Positions 1 through 11,349 of a stretch of 64,000 bases of DNA are shown here, one piece after another. The translations under genes and the position numbers were made by a program. The notes under the pieces are model-generated. The model was not told where the DNA came from and searched no databases. It saw nothing but the letters and a program-made list of their open reading frames with translations. Source of the stretch: Stenogyne calaminthoides (taxonomy: Eukaryota > Streptophyta > Magnoliopsida > Lamiales > Lamiaceae); assembly GCA_037126765.1 (NCBI GenBank), contig JBBCBC010000027.1, positions 5,356,406-5,420,405 of the forward strand, in the 5' to 3' direction. Numbering within the stretch: position 1 is the stretch's first letter; every line of letters starts with the position of its first letter.

Positions 1-1003
1 GCTGGTGCCGCGTCCCACATGACAAGCGAGGCCCCGGGGAAAAGCGCTTTAACGTTTTCATCTCTCCATTTTTTTTTTTCCCTTTTTTTTTTTCATGTAT
101 ATGTGTATGATATCCGGATGGATGTGTATGGGGTTTTGATTTTGGATGTTGGGGTTTTGATTTTGGATGAAGGATTTACGGTGATCTGGCATGAGCCGAG
201 GGCAACGACGGTGGGAGTGGTCTTGCATGGCTGGCGCATCCGAGGAACCCTCATTCCTCCTCATTAAATGTGTCTCTGCGTCTGAATATTTTTTTTTGTT
301 TTTTGGTTTGTGTGTTCTTGTGATTTCTTGGATTTTCATTCGAAAATTCGGACGTTGTTCTTGACGAATTTTTCAATTGACCCTCCTTCTAAATGCCAAT
401 TGTTCTGAAATATTTTTTGGAGAGTATTATGTGGCTAATTTGGTAACAACTCACAAACAAAAATGATTAATCGAACAAGAACATCATGGAAGAACCGTAG
501 TTCTTCCCCTAAATGCTGGTGTAGGTATATAAGTTGGAATGAGGGAAACATTCCAAAGCAAGTCCCTTTATAATGAACTGTGAGGTCCTTTATATAAAGA
601 GGACCAAAGACGACAAATCATAAGCATTCCGAAAATCGTTAAGCCGCGATTAAATCAATAAGCACGACAAGTCGTTAAGCACGATAAATCGATAAGCACG
701 ATGCTCATGTGCATAAAGCATGACAAAACATACGCGTAAGCACGACAAATCACGCGGGTCTCGGTGGACCTACCGAAATGTGATAATTGGCCCCGGCCGA
801 CGTGTGATAAATTCTGGTGATCCGACGCAGATATATCTCGAGCACAACACACATCATTTAACTTCGTCGTACGGGCGATATACTATTTCGCCATAAGACT
901 AAATAATTAATTTTTTAAATAAAAATGATAAAATTATTGAAATATCCTTATAACATTTTTAAATAAAAGATACAATGTTCATAAATTTAAAAAATTTAAT
1001 TCA
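1..1003. other. gene-free AT-rich stretch
   Basis: No coding exon, RNA gene or clear mobile element could be supported here. The stretch contains T-rich runs near 68-95 and 290-303, and short degenerate repeats around 640-760 with the recurring motif AAGCACGA. Short open frames are low-complexity and resemble nothing known. Confidence 0.6.
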
Positions 1004-1009
1004 TTAAAT

Positions 1010-1752
1010 CGAACTCGGCCATGCACGACCCGGTCGAAGTTCGGTCCGGGTCCGAAAGTAGATCCGAGTCCCGATTTCGAGTCCTAGTCGGGTTTGGGTC
1101 CAAAGTTGTGTCCGGATACGGGTCAAGGTTTGGTCCAGCCCGGGTTCTGTATGGTCTGGGGACGGGTCGGGTCCGCCGGTAGGGTCCGGTCCGGTCCGGG
1201 TTCGTGCCAAGGTCCAGGTCAGGGTCCGAGTCAAGGTCGAGGCCGGGGCCGGGTCAAGGTCCGGTTTGGGTCCGATCAAGGTCGTGGTCGTGGTCGTGGT
1301 CGGTCGAAGTTAGGGTCCGGGCCAGGGTTTGGGTCCTGCCGTTCGACAGAGTCTGGTTCGTTATTATGGTAGGGTCCCGCCGGGCCGGGTCGGGTCCGTC
1401 CGTGGGGTCCGGCTCGGTTTGTCGTGTCCGGACCGCCGTGGTCCGGTCTGGGTCCGGGTTAAGGTCCGGTCAAGGTCTGGGTTCGGGTCCGGGTTAAGGT
1501 CCGGTCAGGGTCTGGGTCCGGGTTCTGGGTCGGTCCGGGTCCGAAGCCGGTTCGGCCGTGGGGTTCGCCCGTCCGTCAGTGGTCATGGTCGGGTCGTGGT
1601 CGTCCGCTTCGGGTCCGCCGTGGTTTGTTCTGGGGTCGGTCCGGGTCAGGCTCGGCCCAAGTTCGGGCGCGAGTGTCTGTCTTGGTCCCGGTCGATTCGC
1701 CTGGGTTTGGGTTTGGGTTTGGATTAGGATGGGTCAGGGTTTGAGTCCGAGA
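1010..1752. repeat. G-rich degenerate minisatellite (GGTCCGGGT-type)
   Basis: About 740 bases of GC-rich sequence stand out sharply from AT-rich flanks. The plus strand is a degenerate array of GGGTCC, GGTCCGG and CAAGGTC words. A unit of about 45 bases beginning GGGTTAAGGTCCGGTC is repeated almost exactly at 1456 and 1491. The right border has three TTTGGG units. The plus strand has many GGG tracts with short spacers, so it could form G-quadruplexes. Long Gly/Ser/Arg/Val open frames on both strands are by-products of the composition, not genes. It may be the body of a GC-rich transposon, but no terminal repeats were found. Confidence 0.8.
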
Positions 1753-3514
1753 TAATTTCGTAATTTTATAAATATTAATTTAATTTATTAGTAGGGCGAT
1801 GCAGTATGCACATCGCAAAAGCATTAGTGTAAAATGCAATCATTTAAAATTAAAATTATACTTTGGATCAACGATCCAACGATGATCTAATGATTTCCTG
1901 ACGTTAGGAAGAGCGAAACTGTTCCTGACCGTAGAAGATCCCAATTGAAATTACGTAGAAAAAAAGTTATTGAAGTTTAAACTATTGAAAAATAAAAGGA
2001 AAAATACATATATATATAAAATTCGAATATATGTAGAAAAAAAAAAAAAGATAAGGTGGAGAAAAAAAGAAAAAAAATAAAAAAATAAAAGGAGAGATAT
2101 ATAACAAAAAATTCGAATATATGTAGAAAAAAAAATACTAAAGATAAGGTGAATTTGTTGAGAAAAAAAAGGATATATATATATATATATAAATTTGAAA
2201 ATATATATGTAGAATAAAGGAGATAATATTGTGTAGGGGAAAAAGAAAATAAAAGTTCAATGGTTGGAGAGAAAAAAGGAGATACACGATGAGTTAGTTA
2301 AATTAGAATTTTAATTAAAATTTTAAAATAAATATGATTTGGGAAAAAGAAAATAAAAGTTCAATGGTTGGAGAGAAAAAAGGAGATACACGATGAGTTA
2401 GTTAAATTAGAATTTTAATTAAAATTTTAAAATAAATATGATTTGAGAGAAAAAAGGGGATACACGTGAATTAGTTAAATTAGAATTTAATTTTTTTAAA
2501 TTAAAATGTGAATTAAGGAGAATTAAGGGGAAGGTAAATAACGGATGTTTGTTGTGTCATTTGGAGTTAAAAATATTGGGAAATAGAAGGAGATAGATCG
2601 GTCTTTTTTTTAAAAAAAACTTTTAACTTTTTTTGCAAATACTATCAACTTTTTTTAATTTTTTTTTTTTACAAACACTATCAACTTCTACTATTAATCA
2701 CTAATTTTAATCACTTCTTTAAAACTATAAATTTTTGCAAACACCCCCAATATATTAGATCACTGTGCTTTAATTTTGCTTGAACTTGATCCCTATAATT
2801 TAATTGTAAAAAACTGAGTCATGTTATTTTCATTTGCACTAAAATTTGGTTCATGCACTAATGAGATGTTTTCAAACTATACTCACAACTTATAAGCACT
2901 TCTCAGAAGCTAAAGCTGTAGGAGGACAACTTAAAAAATAAATGCTTCTGCCTCTTTCATTAGAGTTTGCAAACAACCCCAAGAGGCTAAGGCTCATATT
3001 AAGATTTATGCAAATCATAGTACAAAGACTCTATTCTAACAGATAGAAACACCAAATAAGGTTTAGGACCCAATCCAACAGAAAAGAAAATATCAGGACC
3101 TAATTCCGAAATGCTTACAAATGAAAGTATGAAGACTCTATGAAAAGCATATCCAATGCAAAAAAAAATAAAAAGGTACAAAAACCAAAACACATAGTAC
3201 ATTTTTCCAAATATAAAATAAAATGAAATCACGAAAGCAATATATAAAGATGATCATCAAAAGGAAATCTGGGGAACACCAAGTTACGAATTTATGTTTA
3301 TTCTCTCTCACATACAACTATGCATATAGGATTATAGGCGCATTCCTGAATATGTATGTATGTTATAGATATACAGTTAGAAAATTGTACCTAAGTTAAT
3401 ATCAGGTTCCACTCTTTCAAATATGATCACTGACATAAGAAGTAAGCGCGCCCGCCATGCCCGATTCTCTCCAATGGTGCATGATCCATCTCTCGCACAT
3501 ACATAGCCTCAAAT
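1753..3514. other. gene-free AT-rich stretch
   Basis: Contains A-rich and AT microsatellite runs (about 2036-2200) and the 104-base tandem duplication annotated separately. No exon is supported. It ends at the 3' end of the minus-strand phosphoesterase gene, so its right part probably includes that gene's 3' UTR. Confidence 0.55.
2237..2444. repeat. 104-bp tandem duplication
   Basis: Two adjacent identical copies of 104 bases (2237-2340 and 2341-2444), each starting GGGAAAAAGAAAATAAAAG and ending AAATATGATTT. A diverged partial third unit follows to about 2490. Confidence 0.9.
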
Positions 3515-6500
3515 TCAACACTGGTTAGTTGGACTATAGAGTGCCCTATCTCCCTTGCTAAATAGTAAGAGCTCATCTTCTATTGTAACCTTGTCCCCAA
3601 TTACCGAAACCCAAGTTTCAGCAATTTTCTCCAAACTCCCATCTAATATGTCAACAGTGGTGAAGGCTCGTAAAGTGCCTTCAAAATCAGCTGAGGTGCT
3701 TACTTGTTCTTCGCTGATTGTTTTAACCCTCGGGACAATGGCCCCGTTGAGATATACGGTGTGGTCATCCCCAACCACTATCATTTTTCGAAGACCTTTT
3801 CCGTATGCCAGCTGTTTATGCATGTGACCAAACACTACCAACTTAATCGATAGTTTGGTGGTATCTTTTATTTGGGTTATCGTGCTTGCCAAATCTGTAC
3901 ACAAAAATCGCACTTTTAATCATCAGTGCATCATAGTTCAAAATCTAGCCTGTTCACTTATCTAAACCTGCATATATGATAATACTCCCTTCGTTCCAAT
4001 TTTAAATTTCCCATAGATTAAACAAGACATGTAATACCAATGATTGTTTGTATAAAATGACTAATATACCCTTATGAGTGTTACATAGATTCTTGTATCT
4101 CAATAAATAAGACATATTACAAAAATTGGAATGGAGTTTCAGAATTACCAGGATCCCCATGGTCACCAGCTCCAGAAACCCAATCCCTTCCACAGATATC
4201 ATCCGCCTTAGAGCCTAGTCCTAGACGAGTTTACGCTTTTGGTTAAAACTAAACATATCTAACGTACATGTAAAGAAAGCACAGGTTGTCCACAAATTGA
4301 TATACCTGCAGGCCCATTATGAGCAAGGAATATAATTGAATGATCAGCTGGAGTTCCCTTAGCAGCTTCATAAATCCTTTTTGAACTTCCATTCATATCA
4401 CGGACACCATATCTAGGAAAGTGATTGCAACATGTATAAGAGGAATCATGGGGTGGGTATTAATTTACTCCCTCATTAGCTACTCTAGTGATTTCTCTGA
4501 TATATCATTGAAAAACATAAAGATACTTCTGCACATCTCTTGGAAATAAATAAAAACTTCCATTCTATTATACGTTAAACTCCCTTTAAAATACTCATTA
4601 ACTTAAGACTTCCAGTGTTGTTTAATTTAGTACAACTCTTCTCTTGACAACGTGAGCCATTCTAAAAAATTGTACAGCATTATAACCCCTTGGTAATTAA
4701 AAAAAAGAAATTATCTCCTTTATCTTTGAATCCTGCTTCTCCTTTTTAGGTATGGTGCACAGTGGGATGCGGTTTCTAAAAGCAACATATAGAATTTCAC
4801 AGGTGGATAATAAAACATAGATTTTGGCATTAATAGAATACTAACCTAGCAGTAAGCAGTTTCTTTCGAAAGAACTGTTCACCGCCCTTAGAAAATGGTC
4901 GTCCACCAACTATGCTCAACTTCAAATTTGGAAAATCCATCCGACGATAGCCAACATGCTCATCACCAAGGCTGGTGGTTAGAACAATTTGCATCAGTGA
5001 CAGTGGTTTTGTCATATTTACACGACAACGAAATTAACTTCGGAAGGCATTGTATGTTTGATGATGTTTATATGAGAATGTTGAGAGAGGTGCAAGCATA
5101 AATATCATACTACACACTGATAAACTTAAATTGACAAACACAGATAGAAGAAGTTCAGTAAAATATGAAGTCATGACGGTGAAGGTTGATTAATTACAAC
5201 TTACTGATAATATGGGTGCATGCCCACTTTTCGCAAGAAAACCACCTTATAACAAAAAACATGATTTATACCCACTTATATGATTTTTTACCAGTAAAAT
5301 GACTGAATTACCGTTAAATTTACAGGTACCAACTGGTCCTGACTCCTGAAGCTCCAAAGTCTGAGAGAAGTTGAAGCTTCGGGACAAGTAGGTGAGCTTC
5401 GGACAAACTTGTCCTGAAGCTTCAACTTTGATCTTCTGTCCAGTGCTTTGGAACAAACTTGTCTGGAGCGCCAGAAAATACTGAATATAGGTGGGGTTTC
5501 AATAAGAGCATCTAAGGTGGCGATTTGGTTCATGTTCATCAATGGGAATGGGATTGAAAATCTCTTTTCCCTCTACGCCCTCGGATATGTTGGAGGAAGG
5601 ACTATCTCCATGATGGTTACATCATTAATAATGTGCTCTAATTTTGGAAAAAAGGGGACAAAAACAGGTTGTTGGTTGCAGCACAGGTTAATGATTGAGG
5701 TGAAATATTTGTAGGAGGAGAAATAGGTAATCAAAATGGGGTAATGATTACCTTATTTAGGAGGAGAAGTAGTGCCATTGATCATCTCTTGTTCTAATTA
5801 ATCACCATAATTATCTTATACGCATTCTCATTCCCATTCCCATTGAAGAATTTCCAACCAAGCTCCCCCTCAGTCATTTTATTGGTAAAAAATCGTCAAA
5901 GTGGGAAAAAATCACAATTTTTGGATGAGTAGGTAAGAATCTAGTCCCAGAAAAGATTAAAACTAAAGACCAAAAGAAACCCTAAAGAAATTTAAACCAT
6001 TGAAAATATAATTTATAGACTTACGCATCGAGCTGCAGTTGAACAGCATCCCTTTCCCTGCATTGCTGAGGCAATCAGAACAAATGAATAACTTGTACAC
6101 ACTGATCAAGGTATGTGAACCATTATAGATACCAAAATAAGTTGCTATTCACATGGCATGTACCAAAATATAGGATTGAGTCTTTAAGAGACCGAGAAGT
6201 GTTTGAAGGGATGAGGGAATCAAGCAAAGCAGAGTGAATAGGTAAGCAGTCCCACATACTTGTAAATCATAGCCTTTACTGGAACTAAATGAAACAAGAG
6301 GACTAAAAAGAGAAGGAAGTGGTCGACTTGGTAAAATAAGATCTATTAAGCTAGCATAGTACGACCTTCCATTCAGTTACATCTATATAAGCCATTGTCC
6401 ACATAAAATATGTACTTCCTTGATCTTTATATTCTTATTAATACTTAATACACTCTAGGCTTTCCTCAGTCACTTCAAATAATCGTATATCAATTAAGTT

Positions 6501-7568
6501 TACCTTGAAGAAAATTTCTGGGTATTCCAGGCATCATGGTTCCCTAAAATGACTGCCTTTGGAAAATCAAGTTTTGAAATACTCGCAACAAGATCAACAT
6601 TCTCATTACCAAAATCACCTGGAGCAAACTCCCACAAGATAAGCAAAAAAAGAAGAAGAAGCGATCTAACGAAACCATAAAGTTAGTACACACAAATGCA
6701 TGATTGATCAAGTCAACTGGCCTATAAACAGAACAGAATTTGAGGATGAGAGCACGTGCCTGTCAACAGCACCAGATCCGGCTGCATTTCACAGAAACAC
6801 TTGTTACAAGGAGCAGTATAGGAATCCACACAGTTACAAAAAGAGTGAGATAAATAGGCAATACACAACAAAATTTCGCCAATGACAAGGATAAGATGCA
6901 GGCAGTTGTTGAGCAAATTATATACATCTCACAATTCACATCAAATTTTACTTGTTTCTCTCTTTTTACCAGTGACAAAGAAAGACACAAGCAGTTGTTG
7001 GACCAACTATAGGCAGAAAAATTAATTTGATATTTCAGACCACAAAATGAGGCTTTACTTTTTTCTGGTATCATATCATGTATAACTATTCTGAAGAATA
7101 TGCACTCAGCATATTGTATCCAAATACCATTGCAACTCAAAATCTACTAATAATACCTATCGATCTACAAGTCGCATTGAATGTAAAATTTGTCTAATTC
7201 AACTAAGAAATTGCTTCATTGGGAAATTAGTCAGAAACTACACGAAAATTATACAATCTCATATCAGAAGTACAAATTTCTGAAGCAAAACGTAGTATCT
7301 AGTTAAAGCAACTTATTTAAATTAAAAACGCCCAAACTATCTCCACTTTAAAGTTTAAAATCATACAAAGCGAGAGAAACCTTTAACAGTTGCAGAGCCT
7401 TGGTATCCTCTTCCAGACTCCAATCGTCATGCTTCGTGATTTAAAAAGGCAGAAAAAGAGACGAGATTAACATTCACCCAAAATACAAAAGATACCATTA
7501 ATTGTAATTATACGAGAGAGAGAGATTACGACGTCACCGACGACGGCAATTCGGCAAGATGTAGCCAT
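3515..7568 (-). CDS. calcineurin-like metallophosphoesterase, nine exons
   Basis: Predicted metal-dependent phosphoesterase of the plant/cyanobacterial calcineurin-like family (TIGR04168-like); substrate unknown. Exons on the minus strand: 7568-7530, 7431-7381, 6781-6760, 6618-6504, 6057-6025, 4971-4846, 4412-4306, 4220-4149, 3894-3515. They join in frame to 314 residues plus stop, which strongly supports the model. Metal-site motifs appear in order: GDVHDDW (11-17), GDFGNEN (38-44), GNHDAW (63-68), AHNG (159-162), GDHGDPD (183-189) and GHMHK (211-215). The start at 7568 puts Met just before the first beta strand. An in-frame ATG at 7667 would add 33 residues, possibly a targeting extension. 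All introns are GT-AG except the one after the 22-base exon, which has a GC donor. Two introns contain MITE-like insertions. Identification rests on motif order; the subfamily name is from memory. Confidence 0.85.
3983..4137. mobile_element. small MITE-like element in last intron
   Basis: Lies in the intron between exons 8 and 9 of the phosphoesterase. It starts ACTCCCTTCGTTCCAATTTT and ends with the near-complement AAATTGGAATGGAGTTT, giving imperfect terminal inverted repeats of about 17 bases, like those of the CTCCCTCCGTCCC elements elsewhere in the window. No coding capacity. Confidence 0.55.
5252..5924. mobile_element. foldback element in phosphoesterase intron 5
   Basis: Long imperfect inverted repeats bracket this segment. 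The left arm, 5252-5306, contains TTTTTTACCAGTAAAATGAC. The right arm, 5871-5924, contains its complement with few changes. Inside is an inverted GAAGCTTC/AAACTTGTC-rich stretch (5340-5470). A segment at 5560-5690 is also found in diverged form at about 33150-33290, next to the copia element. Non-coding and inferred to be a non-autonomous DNA transposon; target duplication not resolved. Confidence 0.55.
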
Positions 7569-7736
7569 AGCAAAGTGACAGCAACAGAGGCGGGAAAGCG
7601 TAGGAGGGGGGATTGAACAGTGAAACGGCGGCGCGTGTAACCACGTGCAACCGTTCAGCATTACCATAGGTAGAATGAATTATGTGCGCACACGATTCAT
7701 ATTCATATTTTGGGGTAAAATTATCAACGGTGCAGG

Positions 7737-8344
7737 TAGAGCCGGCAATTTTGGCCCGGACCATCGGGCCGGCCCGGCCAACCCGAGCCCAAGTATGGGC
7801 TGGGTTAAAAAATTAGGAGCCCGAAAAGAGCCGGGCCTATTTAGCCCAGCCCATTTGGCACACGGGCCTTATGGGCTTGAACCAATTTGGTCCGACAGGT
7901 CATGGGCAGCCCGTTTGGCTCGAAAATTTTATTTATTTATTTTTATTTATAATTCTTTATACAAACTATAAAGACTAAAGAAATTTATTTTTTGTAATTT
8001 GTCAAACTACGAGTTCTTTTGATATAATTAACAATCACAATCAACAAAATAATATTCAAGTTAATGTTGTCATGTACATAAGATTGTATTTTAATAATTA
8101 AATTATTATTATTATTATTTTTAATCAGAAAATAAAGTAAATTGATAAGGGTAGCAAAATACCCAAAAGAATTACAAAGAAATAATGTATAATTAAATAA
8201 AAAAATCATGGGCTGGGCTGGCCCGTGAGTCCATACTGGGCTGCATTTTTGTAGGCCCGACTAGATGATGGGCCGACCCGACCCAGCCCATGAACATAAC
8301 TTGGCCCGATGGGCTGGGCAGGGTGGCCCGTTTTGCCAACTCTA
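7737..8344. mobile_element. non-autonomous hAT transposon (GGCCCG-rich ends)
   Basis: A 608-base element flanked by a perfect 8-base target duplication GGTGCAGG (7729-7736 and 8345-8352), the length made by hAT transposases. Ends are inverted: TAGAGCCGGCAATTTTGGCC on the left, and TAGAGTTGGCAAAACGGGCC read from the right. Both subterminal regions are packed with GGCCCG/GGGCTGGG motifs, while the centre (7925-8205) is AT-rich and non-coding. It sits about 170 bases upstream of the phosphoesterase start. Confidence 0.9.
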
Positions 8345-8443
8345 GGTGCAGGTATCCTGTTTATTTTCGTTGTATTAAATTTATATTATTATAAATTAAT
8401 ACACATAATATTTTTCGAATGATATCGTAATATTAAAAGTTAG

Positions 8444-8653
8444 TATTCCCTCCGTCCCGCATCAGTTTTCGCACTTTTCTTTTTGGTTTGCCCCATATCA
8501 GTTTTTACACCTCAAAATGGACACTTTTTACACAACTCTCACCCACAAAAAATACACTTATTTACCCATATGGCTTACTTTTTATATAAAGTGTCATTTT
8601 CTTGGTTTGCGGTCCCAAAACAGTATGAAAATTGATTTGGGACGGAGGGAGTA
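8444..8653. mobile_element. Stowaway-like MITE
   Basis: About 210 bases with inverted ends TATTCCCTCCGTCCC and GGGACGGAGGGAGTA. This CTCCCTCCGTCCC terminus is typical of widespread plant Tc1/mariner-type MITEs. No coding capacity. Confidence 0.8.
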
Positions 8654-9627
8654 TTTGATATTAATTTATAAATATAGTAATATTTTTTTATTTTCTAATT
8701 CGGCCCCCAATTGTCTAGTTCTTAAGTGCAAGTTAGGGCAAAAAAGTATTTCAATTAATTCTTCTTTTTAAGCAAATATTTTAATTTGATGAAGTGGAAT
8801 AATTTAAACGGTTAAAGCACCAGATCATGAGTTCGAGTCACCATTTGCACGTCAAATTTAGGGGTAGCCAATGCACTTATAGAAATTGAATGTGAGGAAA
8901 TAAAATGTCAAAATATATTTTGTATAATAATTGCATAACAGATATAATCATACAATTCAGTGCATTTATTTTAATATACACATCTTAATAAATTTATTAA
9001 TTTTATAAAACAATTTTACAAACGGGGCGACTGTATGTATTCCCAAAATTTTAGACATTCTAATCTGAGCGGGTCCGGCCCAATTAGAGCTTCTCTGAAC
9101 TGGATTGGACTTGGCCCAGATAGGGAAAGTCGAAATAGAATGCCTTTTGGATAAAAAGATTTGAGAATGAGTTCTAATTTAAAAAATATATTTTTGCCTG
9201 TTTTTATAGATATAGATTTAAAACCAATTAGTTTCAAAATTCAAGCTATTGTTCAGAGGTTTAGATAAATATTTATAAGCCACTCCGTCAATCGTATATT
9301 CGAAATCCACCCATTAAAAAAAGGCAAAAACTTGTATGCATTATTGCATATAAGTGATATGTGCAATTAGACTCAAATTAAGATTCTTTTATTTTTCGCG
9401 GTCATTCCGGCCCATTTCGGACCCGCTTCCAAACTCTTCTTCCTCTTCTTCCTCGCAAACGGATTTTGAACGTGGTTCTAGGTTTTTTCTTCTCCTTTCT
9501 TGTTGTTTTTCTTTCTTTCTCTTCCTTATTCTAATTCTTCCATATTCTTCTGTCTTTATACAATTTTTTTCATCCCCAAGAATTTTGAGACATATATGTT
9601 TTTTTTCTTTAATTCTTTTTTAGTGCA
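8654..9627. other. gene-free stretch with tRNA-like fragment
   Basis: No gene is supported. Around 8808-8850 a short piece containing GAGTTCGAGTCACC resembles a Pol III box B, so it may be a decayed SINE end. A C/T-rich tract with TCTTC runs lies at 9430-9560. Confidence 0.45.
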
Positions 9628-9838
9628 TCTTTTAGATCTTTATGCACTTTTCTCACGCTCTTCTTTAATTCTATAATACGCAGTCTTTTAGATCTTTATG
9701 CACTCTTTCTTTCTCTTAATTCTTTAACGCAGTCTTTTAGATCTTTATGCACTTTTCTCACGCTCTTCTTTAATTCTATAATACGCAGTCTTTTAGATCT
9801 TTATGCACTCTTCTCACGCTGTTCTTTTAATCTATAAT
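9628..9838. repeat. tandem repeat, four units of about 50-56 bp
   Basis: The core CTTTTAGATCTTTATGCAC recurs at 9629, 9685, 9734 and 9790 (spacings 56, 49 and 56). The units include TTCTTTAATTCTATAATACG. No coding potential. Confidence 0.85.
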
Positions 9839-9901
9839 TGTGGACTGTTAAATCTAATTGTGAACTGAAGATTTTCTGCTTACGGCTTTATCTTCAGTTT
9901 T

Positions 9902-10262
9902 TGTTCATGTAGTAACACATTTTTGTTCATATGGTAACACTCTTTTGTTCATGTAGTAACACATCAAATTGTTCTTTAATCTGTAATTTTGGGCTGAAGA
10001 TTTCTTTTCGCGCTTGTACATGTTTAGTTCATGTGGTAACATTTTTTTCTTCATAGGGTAATATTTTTTGTTCATGTAGTAACACATGTTTTTTTAGTAA
10101 TATATAACACTGTACACATGTCGTCGTGATACTAAATGAAAACTCATGTGTTACCATATGAACAACAATATGATAATGCAATTTTTATTTCACGTAGTAA
10201 CACATTTTGTTTCTATAAGTATCACATTTTTTTCATGTAGTAACACATAGATACAGTAACAC
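9902..10262. repeat. array of GTTCATGTAGTAACACAT motifs
   Basis: At least eight copies or variants of a roughly 20-base word, GTTCATGTAGTAACACAT, are strung along this stretch (for example 9903, 9925, 9947, 10027, 10070). At about 10147 an inverted version, ATGTGTTACCATATGAAC, appears. It could be the subterminal repeat region of a larger DNA transposon, but ends were not resolved. At 10290-10350 an inverted GGTTCAATTCCT word resembles a Pol III box B. Confidence 0.7.
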
Positions 10263-11349
10263 ATAAAAAAATTTAAAATTATGTGTTTAATAGGAATTGA
10301 ACCTGCATCTACACACATTAACAACAAACTTGAATCAATAGACTACAACACATATTTGATAAATATATTCTTCTATATATATATATATTCGCCCACGCCT
10401 CCAGCCAAATACATACTTCCTACATGCCTATACATGCCCGAGGCCGGGCCCTGACCATAATTTTTAAGAAAAATACTTAAATTATAGTGTATTATACATA
10501 TCAATAAGATGCAATATTTCACAAGAGTCCTTCTCTTAAAAAAATTTGCAAGTAAAAATTAAAATCCGTCAACCAAAATTTAACCCAAAGTTATTCTCGT
10601 ACTCGTAACAAACATAAGTTCGAATACAATGTAGTCAATATAAACAAACTAAACCACGAAATTCAAAATTTTAATATCAACCAAATGCATGTAAACATGG
10701 ACTCATTCTGCACTTGATATTCACGATCCTCTTCTTTTGGCTTACCATTCTGAATGAAGCAAAATCCTGTTATATTCATACCAACAAAAAATTATTAAGA
10801 GATTTATCATACACAAAATCAACCATAAAGAATAAAGGAAAAAAGTTGATCGATCATCAAACCCATAGCGTGCTACGGTTATGCAAGATGAGGCATTTAT
10901 GTTGTGCACTCACATAATAATTCCCGAATACAAATTAAGAAATCCATATCAACAAGATAAAATCACGAGTTTTTCCTTTCGTGATACTAGGTAATCAAAA
11001 CGGATTTTGTCTTATGTAAAGCCTAGTTTTCACTAAAATTCCCAGTTCAGCTGCGTTCTAATGAATCTTTCGATAATTTGCAACAAACTCTTATTAAATT
11101 CGAAGACAGGAACAAAACACAAAAAAAAAATGAAAGAATAAAAAATAATCAAATGGTAATATTTGTTTAAATCAACATTCATCGGATTGATGCACATATA
11201 ACCGTGTGCAGACTACGTGGTGCGATGCACATTCAATGCACGTCGCCCAAATGCATGCAAAATGCACGGTGAAATGCTCGGGAGATGCACACCGAGTGCA
11301 CATCCACCGAATAAAACCAATGAGACAGTAAAGATTAGTAATAGGTACC
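10263..11349. other. 3' flank of the MBD gene, no gene seen
   Basis: AT-rich, with an AT microsatellite at 10374-10388. It probably includes the 3' UTR of the minus-strand CW/MBD gene at its right end. A run of TGCACA-rich sequence lies at 11190-11300. No exon supported. Confidence 0.5.

Noticed and set aside
1004..1755. Several overlapping open frames rich in Gly, Ser, Arg and Val on both strands
   Set aside because: They follow from the GC-rich repeat composition, overlap in several frames, and show no domain or gene structure.
8808..8850. tRNA gene
   Set aside because: Only a box B-like word is present; no cloverleaf or box A, so at most a SINE fragment.
9902..10262. CRISPR-like array of regular repeats
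   Set aside because: Spacing and repeat sequence are irregular, one unit is inverted, and the setting is a plant nuclear genome.
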